Source: CAZUMH01 sp964621645
GTDB lineage: Bacteria; Zhuqueibacterota; QNDG01; JAGLOF01
NCBI GenBank assembly: GCA_964621645.1
Contig: CAZUMH010000006.1
Coordinates: forward strand, 1-64,000
Reading direction: 5' to 3'
DNA: 64,000 nt
This document shows, piece after piece, positions 35,790 to 44,768 of the stretch. Every line of letters starts with the position of its first letter. The stretch's first letter is position 1. A program made the position numbers and the translations under genes. The notes under the pieces were generated by a model that made no database searches, had not been told where the DNA came from, and worked only from the letters and a program-made list of their open reading frames with translations.

Positions 35790-36305
35790 ATGAGACAAAA
35801 ACAGGTCACGCCCATCCTCTATATCCCTTTGATAATGCTTTTTTTTGGAGCAGAGGCCGGATTTTCCCAGGAACAGCGTACCCAGATACCGGGCCAGCGA
35901 CAGGCGGCCGTATATTATATGGGTTCAGAAGATGAGCTGCTGGTGCCGGTAAACATCTGGGGTTTCGTGCAGCGCCCCGGCCAGTACTGGATACCGAACA
36001 ATACCGATCTGCTGTCATTGATATCCTTCGCCGGAGGCCCGCTTCAGGATGCGAAACTGGGAAATGTAAGGATCGTACGCAGTGACAAGGAACTTGGAAA
36101 TATTATCATCCCGGTTGATGTCAAGAAGTATCTGGAAACCGCGGACACCAGATTGATCCCGCTGCTCAGACCGGGTGATACGGTCGTCTTAAAAGGAACG
36201 ACCTTTTACTGGATTAAATCCGCCTTTGATTTTCTCTCCCGGTTCACGGCTTTCGCTCAGATTATCTATTTCGTCGTCATCGCAGACGCCTATTTGAATA
36301 AGTGA
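35790..36305 (+). CDS. SLBB-domain envelope protein
   Basis: 171 residues. Signal peptide (cleavage near GFSQE). Residues ~50-130 are an SLBB domain: VNIWGFVQRPGQYWIPNNTDLLSLISFAGGPLQDAKLGNVRIVRS ... LRPGDTVVLKGT. The C-terminus has a hydrophobic helix (FTAFAQIIYFVVIADAY). SLBB proteins occur in polysaccharide export (Wza/KpsD type) but this one lacks the Poly_export domain. A sugar nucleotidyltransferase follows, which fits a glycan link. It is seven bases after the lipoprotein gene. Confidence 0.82.
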   Translation: MRQKQVTPILYIPLIMLFFGAEAGFSQEQRTQIPGQRQAAVYYMGSEDELLVPVNIWGFVQRPGQYWIPNNTDLLSLISFAGGPLQDAKLGNVRIVRSDKELGNIIIPVDVKKYLETADTRLIPLLRPGDTVVLKGTTFYWIKSAFDFLSRFTAFAQIIYFVVIADAYLNK

Positions 36306-36329
36306 CATATCATGGGGAGAAAGAAACAT

Positions 36330-37067
36330 ATGAAAGGTGTTGTTCTGGCCGGCGGGCTGGGCACCCGCCTGTTACCGTTGACGAAAGTGACAAACAAGCA
36401 TCTGTTGCCCATCTACAACAAGCCGATGATATTTTATCCAATCGAGACGCTTGTCAAAGCCGGTATCGATGAAATCCTCATTGTCACCGGCGGTGAGAAC
36501 GCGGGAGAATTCCTTCGCCTTCTGGGTAACGGCAAGACCTTCGGGCTGAAACACATCCATTATACCTATCAGGAAGGTGAAGGCGGCATCGCCGACGCCC
36601 TGGGGCTGGCCAGACATTTCGCGGATGAGGACCTTATCACTGTTATCCTGGGTGACAACATCATCGAGGACAATATCACGGGAGCGGTGGAAGCCTTCAA
36701 ACAACATGGAGAAGGAGCCAAAGTCCTCATCAAGGAAGTAGATGATCCAGAGCGTTTCGGTGTGGCTGAGTTGAAGAATTCAACCATTGTCAATATAGAG
36801 GAAAAACCAAAGAATCCCAAATCCAGATATGCCGTCACCGGTATTTATATGTACGACAAACGGGTCTTCGACTTCATCGACCGGCTTACTCCTTCAGACA
36901 GGAATGAACTGGAGATCACGGATGTCAATAATTTTTATATCCGGGATGGCAAGATGACCTTCGATCTCCTGTCGGGATGGTGGACCGATGCGGGGACCTT
37001 TGATTCCCTTTTCCGGGCCAATTATCTGGTGGCCAAAAAGCACAAGAAGACTGTGGGGATGAGCTAA
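36330..37067 (+). CDS. Sugar-1-phosphate nucleotidyltransferase (glucose-1-P thymidylyltransferase-like)
   Basis: 245 residues. The signature GGLGTRLLPLTKVTNKHLLPIYNKPMI is at residues ~8-35, followed by IVTGGENAGEF, YTYQEGEGGIADALGLA, ILGDNI (metal-binding Asp) and VEEKPKNPKS, and the C-terminal GWWTDAGTFDSLF. It matches the short RmlA-like class, which makes dTDP- or UDP-sugars; the nucleotide cannot be fixed from sequence. ATG 36330 is preceded by GGGGAGA; an upstream ATG 36312 is poorer. Neighbouring SLBB and barrel genes suggest surface-glycan synthesis. Confidence 0.88.
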   Translation: MKGVVLAGGLGTRLLPLTKVTNKHLLPIYNKPMIFYPIETLVKAGIDEILIVTGGENAGEFLRLLGNGKTFGLKHIHYTYQEGEGGIADALGLARHFADEDLITVILGDNIIEDNITGAVEAFKQHGEGAKVLIKEVDDPERFGVAELKNSTIVNIEEKPKNPKSRYAVTGIYMYDKRVFDFIDRLTPSDRNELEITDVNNFYIRDGKMTFDLLSGWWTDAGTFDSLFRANYLVAKKHKKTVGMS

Positions 37068-37087
37068 AAAGCCTTTGGAGGATGATG

Positions 37088-38260
37088 ATGTTTCGACGGA
37101 ATAGTATAAAACTGCTGTTTACAGTATTTGTCGCGGGGCTGATGACACCTGCCCTGGCCCAGGACGGCGGGTACGGACTCATCTATGTGCAGTCGGCCCG
37201 GGTGCTCCCCAAGGGACACCTGGAGATGTACAGCGGAACCCGCTTTTTCGGGAAGATCGCCCAGTTCGGCAGTGCCGGCAATGCCTATACGCTCTGGAAC
37301 GTTCAGGAAAGAACCTCCTTCACCCTGGGGATTAATCCAAACCTGGAGATATACCTCTCTCCTATTCTCTATCAGGATACCAACAATGAATCCGGAAACG
37401 TGCTGGACGGCCAGGGAAACAGTCCTGACGATATCTTTCTTGGATTCAAGGTGGGTTCTTTCGGAGCGCTCGAAAGCCCCTACCTTTTCGGCGGCCGTGT
37501 TTACGCCAGAATTCCCACCGCTTCAGTCCATAACATCATCTACGAACCATATTCAGCCGGAACGCTCGAGGTGGGGGTGACGCTGCTGGCATCCTATTAC
37601 AGCAATGTCAGATTTCCCGATGCCGGCTGGTCCCTGCACGCCAATCTCGGATATCTGAATCATAACGATGTGGGGGCGGAGCTGACCGACAATCCCAACG
37701 ATCCCAAGCCCATTACCATGAGCAGCGAAATACTTTTTGGAGCCGGTCTTCTCTATCCCGCCGGCACCTTCGATTTCTCGGCCGAGCTGAATGCCCGAAG
37801 TTTCCTGGCCCGTCCTCCCGAGACGGCTTACAGCAGAGAGTTCGTTTCCTACTTGACGGCCGGAGTCTATTACAAACCCTACCGCTGGCTGACCTTCAAG
37901 ATGGGGATCGATCTGAGGATATTATCAGGTGAAGATATATCGAATTATCAGAATACCAGTCTGGATCCGCCTCCAGCTGCGGATTTCCCCAATTATCCCG
38001 CCTGGCGGGGAATCCTGGGCGTAAGACTGGGTATACTGCCGTTCAGCCAGTATTCCGCGACGGAAAAATCCGCCCTGGAAAGAAGAGCCGATGAACAGCA
38101 GAGAACGCTCGATAAGATCCTTTCGGGAGAGCAGGATGAGAAGAAGGCCGATTCGGAACTTTCCAGACTACGCTCGGAACGGGTGAAAATAGAGGATGAG
38201 CTAAAACGGCTGCGGCAGCTCCTGGAAGCCGAAAAGAAGAAAAAGAAAAAAGACGAATAG
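37088..38260 (+). CDS. Outer-membrane barrel protein with C-terminal coiled coil
   Basis: 390 residues. Signal peptide (cleavage at ALAQ). Residues ~25-330 are beta-strand rich, with GGYGLIYVQSARVLPKGHLEMYSGTRFFG, FTLGINPNLEIYLSPILYQDT and LGVRLGILPF as typical strands. The last ~65 residues are a charged heptad coil (ERRADEQQRTLDKILSG ... EDELKRLRQLLEAEKKKKK), which would sit in the periplasm. ATG 37088 is chosen because GGAGG (37077-37081) is six bases upstream; ATGs at 37082 and 37085 are adjacent. Last gene before a terminator. Confidence 0.78.
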   Translation: MFRRNSIKLLFTVFVAGLMTPALAQDGGYGLIYVQSARVLPKGHLEMYSGTRFFGKIAQFGSAGNAYTLWNVQERTSFTLGINPNLEIYLSPILYQDTNNESGNVLDGQGNSPDDIFLGFKVGSFGALESPYLFGGRVYARIPTASVHNIIYEPYSAGTLEVGVTLLASYYSNVRFPDAGWSLHANLGYLNHNDVGAELTDNPNDPKPITMSSEILFGAGLLYPAGTFDFSAELNARSFLARPPETAYSREFVSYLTAGVYYKPYRWLTFKMGIDLRILSGEDISNYQNTSLDPPPAADFPNYPAWRGILGVRLGILPFSQYSATEKSALERRADEQQRTLDKILSGEQDEKKADSELSRLRSERVKIEDELKRLRQLLEAEKKKKKKDE

Positions 38261-38282
38261 CTGGACAAAGCTTTGGTTGAAC

Positions 38283-38320
38283 AACCCTGTCCTCCGCGGA
38301 AGACAGGGTTTGTTGTTTTC
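38283..38320 (+). terminator. Terminator closing the porU-porV-barrel operon
   Basis: AACCCTGTC/GACAGGGTT (38283-38291, 38302-38310) with an inner TCCGCGGA palindrome, followed by TTGTTGTTTTCT. The next gene starts only ~33 bases later and has no obvious promoter. Confidence 0.8.
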
Positions 38321-38352
38321 TCCCTTTGGCGGCAAATACATGGTGGTGCAGC

Positions 38353-41300
38353 ATGCGATTGAATTCCTACCGTATAGGTATCATTATCATTCTTTCCGCC
38401 CTCCCGCTGTTGGCTCAGGTGGATGAGGAGCAGAAATCCTTCGATTTCGGAGAGAAGCTTTTTCAGGAAGGACAGTACGATCTGGCCCTGATTCAGTATG
38501 AGAACATTCTGGCCGATTTCCCCTACAGCCACAAGCGTGACCAGGCAATGTACCTGGCCGGGGAGTGCCGCTTCAATTTGGGAGCCTATCCAGAGGCCAG
38601 AAAACTGTATCTGGAATTGGTGGCACACTATAGTGACTCGCCCCTGGCCGGGAAAGCCCAGCTGCGATTGGCTCAGTGCTTTGAGAAGGAGGGGAAGCCG
38701 GAACGGGCCGCTGATTCCTATTACCGGATGTATGCTTACTATACGGCCTCCCCCGAGGCGATTGAAGCCCTTCTTAAAGCCGCGGTTCTCTATGACCAGA
38801 CAGGACATTTACTAAAATCCGCTTCTCTCTATACCACCATTCTGGAGAGTGAGGCGGAAGCGCAGTGTAAATCAGACGCAGCCCGGGCTCTCATCCTGCT
38901 TTACCGAAAACAGGGGGAGCGGGAAAAGGCGGAAGCGGCCGCCCAGCATCTGCTGGAGGCTCCCTACCTGGAATCCGACAGCCGGCAGGCTTTGCTGGAT
39001 CTGGCCGCTGTCCATTCCGATGGAATGCTCTGGAGCAAGGCGGAGCAAGATTATCGGCGCATCCTCGATGCGGCTTCGAGCGGAGCGGAAGCCGGGAACG
39101 AGGCCGTGCTGGGCCTGTCCAGGCTGCTCGTCATGACAAACCGGAGCGCTGAGGCTGAGCGTCTCCTGAGAGAAAGAATAGCGGGGGAACGTCCCGCCGC
39201 AGGGGACCGGCTGCGCCTGCTCTTGGGCCGGATTCTTTTTCAGAACGGCAATGCTGCAGAGGCGTTCCAGCTGCTGCTTCAGGCCAGGGAGGAGACGTCG
39301 TCTCCCGATGTCAGAAACGAGGCCGCTTTATGGGCCGGTCGCGCGGCGCTGCTTATCTCTGAACCCGCCAGAGCTCTGGCCCTGTTATCGGATCTGGTGA
39401 GCGGCGACAGTATCGCTGTTAGCATTCGGAAACAGGGATTGCTCTATACCGCCGAAGCCGCGATTCAGGCGGGAGATTTTAAGCAGGCACGGATATTTCT
39501 CCGGGATTTTCTCTCCCGTTTCCCCCAAGATGCGCTGGCCGCACGGGTTGAGCTGCGTCTTGCCCGAATAACCGGCGAGAATTTAGGATGGGAGGAAGAG
39601 GGGTTTCTCCTTTTACGGCGAATCATATCGAATTATCCCGATCAGGAGGCTGCCCGCGCCGCCCGGTTTACTCTGGCCAAAGGAATGGCCAGAGCGGGCC
39701 GCAACCGGGAGGCAGCGACGCTGTTTTCGGCTCTGGACGCGGAGGCCGGCTGGTCCCGCTGGGGTCAAAGAGCCGAGACGGAACTGCAACGACTCAATCC
39801 GTTGAATCCGACTGAAACGACCTCTCTGCTGGTGCGGCTTACCGTGTTAACCCAGCAATTTGCCGCCAAACCTGCAGATCCCCGTCCGCTTCTTGATATG
39901 GCCGGAATCTGCCAGGATTCCCTGCGGCAATACTCCGCGGCGGCGGAATACTACCGGCGCTTCCTCCCGACTGTTACAGATTCACTGCAGCGTGCCGAAA
40001 TACTGTATCATCTCGGTCTTTGTACCTGGCGGCTGTCGGAAGCTGGCAAAGAGGATCGAGGAGCAGCAGGCCTTCTTTTTCAGCAGGCTTGCCAGGAAGC
40101 GCCGGGCAGCAATATCGCGGCTCTGGCTGAATGGCACTCAATGAGTATGTCCGATTCTGTCGTCACAGGGGAGCTGGCTGATTTCATGCACCGCTACCCT
40201 GACAGCCCTGTATCCAGTCAGGTCCGGCTCAATTTCGGTCTTGGTCTGATGAAAGAGCATTTATTGGACAGCGCCCGTGTGGAATTGCGTCTGATCTATC
40301 ATGAGGATGCGGCAGGTGAAACAGCCGGGCAAGCGCTCTATCACGATTTTATCATCAGCAGGATGCTGGGGCTGGGGGCCGAGGCCGATTCCCTGGCCCG
40401 GCAGTACCTTGCCGCATACCCGGAAGGCAGGTATCATCCCCAGGTACGGAAGGCTCTGGCGATCGCCGCTCTTCCGGAAGATCCAGCGGTTCTCGAGGAG
40501 TGGCTGGATAGATATTTTGAGGCTCTGAACGGAGATACGACCGCGGCGCTTCTGGGACGCACCCTGCTGGAAAGAGGGGAGACGAAGAAAGCGATTCCTC
40601 TTCTCTGCCGGTATCTTGAGGCGGACAGTATTCAGGCTCTCGCGGTTCAGACCGGTTTGCGGGAAAACTGGGAATCCTCCCGAGCCCTTATTCTGGAGCA
40701 ATTGGCCCGGGCCTATAGGATGTCAGGGGATACACATCGGGCCCGGTGGATGTATTTCAGGCTTTTACGTGTGGGGGCATCTGGACAACAAACGGGAGAG
40801 TATTATCTTTCTCTTGCAGATCTGGCCCGTCAGGAAGAAAACACCGCGGAGGCGGCCTCTTTTCTGCAGGAAGCGGCCGAAAGGATCGACTCGGACAGCC
40901 TGACTGCCCAGTTGGGCGGCTTACAGCTGAAACTGGGAAAAGCGGAGGACGCTGAAAAATCTTACAGGCGTGCGGAACAGCTCGCTGCCGATCCTGAAGA
41001 TAAACTGCGTCATAGAGCCATGGCATTGACCTCAGTATACCGTCAGGGTACAATAGCCAGGGCTGACCAGGAAGCGGAGCGGCTGCCCGCGGCGTATAAG
41101 AAAATGCAGCTGTGGCCATGGGTACAGGCATCACTCAATCTGGAAAAAGCCCGGGCTTTAATGGAAGGCAAGAATTTCGATCAGGCTATCGAAATTCTGG
41201 AGAAATTACGTTCGGAATCCTTTAAGGATCTTCTTCCTGAAATAGAATTGGCACTGGGCAAGTCACTGCTGATCACCAACCAGATCGGAGAGGCCCTGAA

Positions 41301-41982
41301 GATTCTTACCGCCATGCCTGAAAAGTATCCGGATAATCCTATTTTGATTAAAGTATATTACAATCTGGGCGACCTTTACTACCGCAGTAATCAGAGAAGC
41401 AACGCCATATACGCCCTGCGCCGGGCCCTGCGGGTCCCGGGTGAAAAGACAGAGAAAAAAGATATTTTGAAATACCTTATCCGGGTACTGACCGAGCAGG
41501 GTATGTATGACGGTGCTCTGGCCCAGGTGCGGGAATATATACACCTTTACCCTAGGGATGATCAAATCCTCAACATGAAGGTGAAGATCGGTGATCTTTA
41601 CCGCAGTCTTAATGACTACAAACGAGCTATCGAGATCTACCGCGATCTCAAACCATATGCCGACCCTCAGACGGAGACAGAGATTCAGCTGGCCATCGGT
41701 CAGTGTTACGATGCCATGGGCCTCTTTACCGAAGCGGTATATGAATACCTGAAGGTAGTCTATCTTTCCAAACCGACCAATCAACTGCCCTGGAAGACTA
41801 CGGCTCTTTTCGCTGCCGGGCAGGCCTATGAAAAACTGGGTCAGCTGAGTGAGGCACGATCAATGTATGAGCAGGTTATCAAACGGGAAGGAGCCGGCAG
41901 TCGCTGGGGGCAATTCGCAACGGATAAAATACAGAACCTGAATGCTGAAACAAAAGAAAGTGAACGCCAAGGTAATCGTTAA
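38353..41982 (+). CDS. Large exported TPR protein
   Basis: 1209 residues. A short signal peptide (cleavage after LLAQ) is followed by tetratricopeptide repeats over almost the whole length, for example FGEKLFQEGQYDLALIQYENILADFPYS, AEDAEKSYRRAEQLAADPED, YNLGDLYYRSNQRSNAIYALRRALR and ALAQVREYIHLYPRDDQILNMKVKIGDLYRSLNDYKRAIEIY. The N-terminal repeats resemble BamD/CpoB-type outer-membrane assembly factors. Its size and exported nature suggest a periplasmic scaffold. ATG 38353 is preferred, since the signal peptide begins there. The end overlaps the next gene by 41 bases. Confidence 0.86.
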   Translation: MRLNSYRIGIIIILSALPLLAQVDEEQKSFDFGEKLFQEGQYDLALIQYENILADFPYSHKRDQAMYLAGECRFNLGAYPEARKLYLELVAHYSDSPLAGKAQLRLAQCFEKEGKPERAADSYYRMYAYYTASPEAIEALLKAAVLYDQTGHLLKSASLYTTILESEAEAQCKSDAARALILLYRKQGEREKAEAAAQHLLEAPYLESDSRQALLDLAAVHSDGMLWSKAEQDYRRILDAASSGAEAGNEAVLGLSRLLVMTNRSAEAERLLRERIAGERPAAGDRLRLLLGRILFQNGNAAEAFQLLLQAREETSSPDVRNEAALWAGRAALLISEPARALALLSDLVSGDSIAVSIRKQGLLYTAEAAIQAGDFKQARIFLRDFLSRFPQDALAARVELRLARITGENLGWEEEGFLLLRRIISNYPDQEAARAARFTLAKGMARAGRNREAATLFSALDAEAGWSRWGQRAETELQRLNPLNPTETTSLLVRLTVLTQQFAAKPADPRPLLDMAGICQDSLRQYSAAAEYYRRFLPTVTDSLQRAEILYHLGLCTWRLSEAGKEDRGAAGLLFQQACQEAPGSNIAALAEWHSMSMSDSVVTGELADFMHRYPDSPVSSQVRLNFGLGLMKEHLLDSARVELRLIYHEDAAGETAGQALYHDFIISRMLGLGAEADSLARQYLAAYPEGRYHPQVRKALAIAALPEDPAVLEEWLDRYFEALNGDTTAALLGRTLLERGETKKAIPLLCRYLEADSIQALAVQTGLRENWESSRALILEQLARAYRMSGDTHRARWMYFRLLRVGASGQQTGEYYLSLADLARQEENTAEAASFLQEAAERIDSDSLTAQLGGLQLKLGKAEDAEKSYRRAEQLAADPEDKLRHRAMALTSVYRQGTIARADQEAERLPAAYKKMQLWPWVQASLNLEKARALMEGKNFDQAIEILEKLRSESFKDLLPEIELALGKSLLITNQIGEALKILTAMPEKYPDNPILIKVYYNLGDLYYRSNQRSNAIYALRRALRVPGEKTEKKDILKYLIRVLTEQGMYDGALAQVREYIHLYPRDDQILNMKVKIGDLYRSLNDYKRAIEIYRDLKPYADPQTETEIQLAIGQCYDAMGLFTEAVYEYLKVVYLSKPTNQLPWKTTALFAAGQAYEKLGQLSEARSMYEQVIKREGAGSRWGQFATDKIQNLNAETKESERQGNR

Positions 41983-42829
41983 TCGCGATACCCATCCCTG
42001 GATCGTAAGGAGCGCCCTGCGTTCGGCCCTGCTCATTCTTAAAAAGAATGGATTCACCCTTTCGGTAGTTTTTACCAAGCGGGCGGGACATGCCGAGCCA
42101 CTGGCGCGTCAGGCGGTTGAAGAAGGATATGAGATAGTGATCGCCGCGGGAGGGGACGGCACCATAAATGAAATTCTCAACAGCATCGTCGGCCACGATG
42201 TAATGCTGGGTATCCTGCCGATCGGAACAACCAACGTGCTGGCCCGGGAACTGGATATCCCCCTCAGTATCAACAAGGCCGCCCGGTTGATCACTCAGCA
42301 CCGGACTAGACAGATCGATTTGGGGTGCATAAACGGCCGTTATTTCTGTATGATGGCCAGCTGCGGCTATGACGCATACACTATCAGCAGGATCAATTTG
42401 AAGATCAAACGGTTGATCCGCCGCTATGCCTATGTCTGGGCGGGGGTGAAGGATTTTATCGGTTACCGCCCCACCAGAATAGAACTCTCCATCGATAACG
42501 GGCGGGTCAGGGAACAGGGAAGCTTTGTCGCTCTCAGTAACACTCACTTCTACGGAGGATCCTACCGGCTCACGCCTTACGCCAAAGTGGATGACGGACT
42601 GCTGGATCTGCTTATCTATCAGGGCAAAAGCCAGATAGGACTGGTGCGGTTTGTATTTCAAATGTTCTGGGGCCTGCATATAAAGATGAAGAAGGTCAAG
42701 TATTACCGGGTGAAACGAGTGGATTTTTCTTCCGGCCGCAAAACTCTGGTTCAGGCTGACGGTGATCTGATCGGGGAGTTGCCCATGAGCGCCTGGGTGG
42801 TGCCCGGTGCGGTGAAAGTCTTCTGCTGA
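41942..42829 (+). CDS. Diacylglycerol/lipid kinase family protein (DagK/YegS-like)
   Basis: 295 residues. Nucleotide-binding signature AAGGDGTINEILNSI (GGDGT 70-74), LPIGTTNVLARELDIP, and the C-terminal domain with GSYRLTPYAKVDDGLLDLLIYQGKS and VQADGDLIGE are diagnostic of the DAGK catalytic family. It phosphorylates a lipid such as diacylglycerol or a sphingoid base at the inner membrane. The start at ATG 41942 overlaps the TPR gene and has no strong ribosome site; a start at GTG 41960 would lose only a few residues. Confidence 0.9.
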   Translation: MLKQKKVNAKVIVNRDTHPWIVRSALRSALLILKKNGFTLSVVFTKRAGHAEPLARQAVEEGYEIVIAAGGDGTINEILNSIVGHDVMLGILPIGTTNVLARELDIPLSINKAARLITQHRTRQIDLGCINGRYFCMMASCGYDAYTISRINLKIKRLIRRYAYVWAGVKDFIGYRPTRIELSIDNGRVREQGSFVALSNTHFYGGSYRLTPYAKVDDGLLDLLIYQGKSQIGLVRFVFQMFWGLHIKMKKVKYYRVKRVDFSSGRKTLVQADGDLIGELPMSAWVVPGAVKVFC

Positions 42830-42896
42830 ATGATACCCGAGATGCATCACAGCGGGCTTGGGGTGATATTCAACGGAAAAATGAGAAAGAGGGGAT

Positions 42897-43886
42897 ATGC
42901 CCGCCAATCTTCCTCCCACGTATTATGCTGCTGAAGAACGATTGCGGCAAACCAGCGATCCCGGCAGGAAAGTGGAAATTCTCCGGGAAATGCTGGCTAT
43001 CATGCCTAAACACAAAGGTACGGAACACCTCCAGGGTGATCTGAAACGTCGTATAGCCAAGCTGCAATCCCAGAGCAAAAAGAAGAGCGCTACCAGCCGT
43101 TCTTCGGGCTTGGATCATATCCCTCCGGAAGGGGCGGGGCAGGCGGTTTTAGTGGGCCGGCCCAACGCGGGGAAATCATCCATCCTATCCCAGCTTACCC
43201 ATGCCGAATCATCCGTGGCGGAATACCCGTTCTCGACCTTTAAGCCGGTAGTGGGCATGATGCCCTTCCAGGACATTCAGATACAGCTGGTGGATCTGCC
43301 CCCTGTATCAGCTGAATATCAAGAGCCCTGGCTTTTCAATATTATCAGGCTGGCAGACCTGGTCCTCTGCCTTATCGATCTTTCCAAAGATGCTCCCCTG
43401 GATCAGAAGACGGAACTGGATATGATCCTGGAAGAACACAAGATCGTCCTGAGAAAAGAAGGGGAAAAACGCCCCTTGGGGCCGGTAGCCTTCAAATCGA
43501 CCATAGTGATCGGCAGTAAATGCGATACAATGAGAGCCGGGGGCCGCTTTGAAATGCTCCAGACAGGTTTGGAGGAAGAATTTCCGGTGCTGCCCCTGGC
43601 TCTTGACGATACCGAACAGGTGGAGCGGTTCAAAGAAATGGTGTTCAGCGGATTACAGGTCATCCGGATTTATACAAAAACGCCTGGAGGCAGGGTGGAT
43701 CTGGAGAAGCCGTACCTGCTGCCGCGGGGTGCGACCGTTCTGGACGCTGCAGCGGCTATCCACCATGATCTGGTTGAGAAACTTAACTACGCCCGTATCT
43801 GGGGCCACTGCCAATTTGACGGACAGCGGGTTGAACAGGAACATGAACTCCAGGATGGTGACATAATCGAAATACACGCGAGGTGA
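42897..43886 (+). CDS. DRG/Obg-type GTPase with TGS domain
   Basis: 329 residues. The N-terminal helical part (EMLAIMPKHKGTEHLQGDLKRRIAKL) is the DRG-type HTH segment. The G domain has G1 GRPNAGKSS (87-95) and a G3 region VDLPPV (133 onward) in place of D-x-P-G. The G4 motif is SKCD (207-210) instead of NKxD. A C-terminal TGS domain (about 265-329: LPRGATVLDAAAAIHHDLVEKLNYARIWG) follows. DRG proteins bind ribosomes in archaea and eukaryotes; bacterial forms are less studied. GTG of the MEMO gene overlaps its stop. Start ATG follows GAGGGG. Confidence 0.9.
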   Translation: MPANLPPTYYAAEERLRQTSDPGRKVEILREMLAIMPKHKGTEHLQGDLKRRIAKLQSQSKKKSATSRSSGLDHIPPEGAGQAVLVGRPNAGKSSILSQLTHAESSVAEYPFSTFKPVVGMMPFQDIQIQLVDLPPVSAEYQEPWLFNIIRLADLVLCLIDLSKDAPLDQKTELDMILEEHKIVLRKEGEKRPLGPVAFKSTIVIGSKCDTMRAGGRFEMLQTGLEEEFPVLPLALDDTEQVERFKEMVFSGLQVIRIYTKTPGGRVDLEKPYLLPRGATVLDAAAAIHHDLVEKLNYARIWGHCQFDGQRVEQEHELQDGDIIEIHAR

Positions 43887-43891
43887 GAAAC

Positions 43892-44716
43892 GTGTCAGGT
43901 AATATTCGTCCTTCGGCTCTGGCGGGAACCTGGTATCCGGCAGGGCAGCAGGAATTGCGGGATCTGGTGCGCGGATTCCTGGATGCAGTTCCGGAGCGGT
44001 CTTTTCCCGGACGGCCGCTGGGTCTTATCAGCCCTCACGCCGGCTATTACTATTCCGGCCAGACAGCGGCCTACGGATACCGGATGGTGACAGGGGTGCC
44101 CTATGATCTTGTGGTCCTGCTCGCTCCCATGCACATGCTGTCTTTCGGACGCTTCCTGGCCAGCAGTGCTTCCTATTACAGCACTCCTCTGGGGAAGGTA
44201 CAAGTGGACCGGGACGCGTTGAAAGAACTTGCCGGGAAGGTGGAGATCACGTTCCTTGATTCTGACGCGGAACACTCTCTGGAGATTCAGCTGCCTTTTT
44301 TACAAACGGTGCTCGAGAAATTCATCATTCTTCCCATCATGATAGGCACGGTGGATCTGGGGGCGGCGGCTGATCTCGCGAAGGCGCTCTTGCCTATTTG
44401 CAAGGGGCGCGAAACACTCATTGTTGCCAGCTCAGATATGCATCATATCAATGATTACCAAGAAGTGGAGCGTCGTGACAGTCGCATTGAAGATGCCTTG
44501 CGGAGATACGATCTGCCTGCCCTTCGGAAGGAGTTGCGGCCGGAAGAGTGCAGTGTTTGCGGCAAGGTTCCCATCATGACGGCCCTCACCCTGGCCCGCG
44601 AGCTTGGTTCAAAAAGGTTGGAGATCCTGCACCGCACTCATTCCGGTGAAGTAACAGGAGAGCTGATACCCGGACAATATACGGTCGGATATCTATCGGC
44701 CGTCATGCTGCCTTAA
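43892..44716 (+). CDS. MEMO1 family protein (AmmeMemoRadiSam system protein B)
   Basis: 274 residues. The signature IRPSALAGTWYPA at the N-terminus, GLISPHAGYYYSGQTAAYGY, VVLLAPMH, FLDSDAEHSLEIQLPFLQ and SSDMHHINDY are all MEMO family features; the His residues could bind a metal. In eukaryotes MEMO1 binds copper or iron; the bacterial role is unknown. The usual AMMECR1 and radical-SAM partners are absent here. GTG 43883 overlaps the GTPase stop by four bases; GTG 43892 has GAGG eight bases upstream and is used here. Confidence 0.92.
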   Translation: MSGNIRPSALAGTWYPAGQQELRDLVRGFLDAVPERSFPGRPLGLISPHAGYYYSGQTAAYGYRMVTGVPYDLVVLLAPMHMLSFGRFLASSASYYSTPLGKVQVDRDALKELAGKVEITFLDSDAEHSLEIQLPFLQTVLEKFIILPIMIGTVDLGAAADLAKALLPICKGRETLIVASSDMHHINDYQEVERRDSRIEDALRRYDLPALRKELRPEECSVCGKVPIMTALTLARELGSKRLEILHRTHSGEVTGELIPGQYTVGYLSAVMLP

Positions 44717-44736
44717 GTATGCGGTTGTATAAATTC

Positions 44737-44760
44737 CTGACCTTGTGAGGGGAAGGTCAG
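44737..44760. terminator. Hairpin between convergent MEMO and histidine-kinase genes
   Basis: CTGACCTT/AAGGTCAG perfect 8-bp stem (44737-44744, 44753-44760), loop of eight. No T tract on either side, so its role as terminator is uncertain. Confidence 0.35.
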
Positions 44761-44768
44761 CGGTCGGA

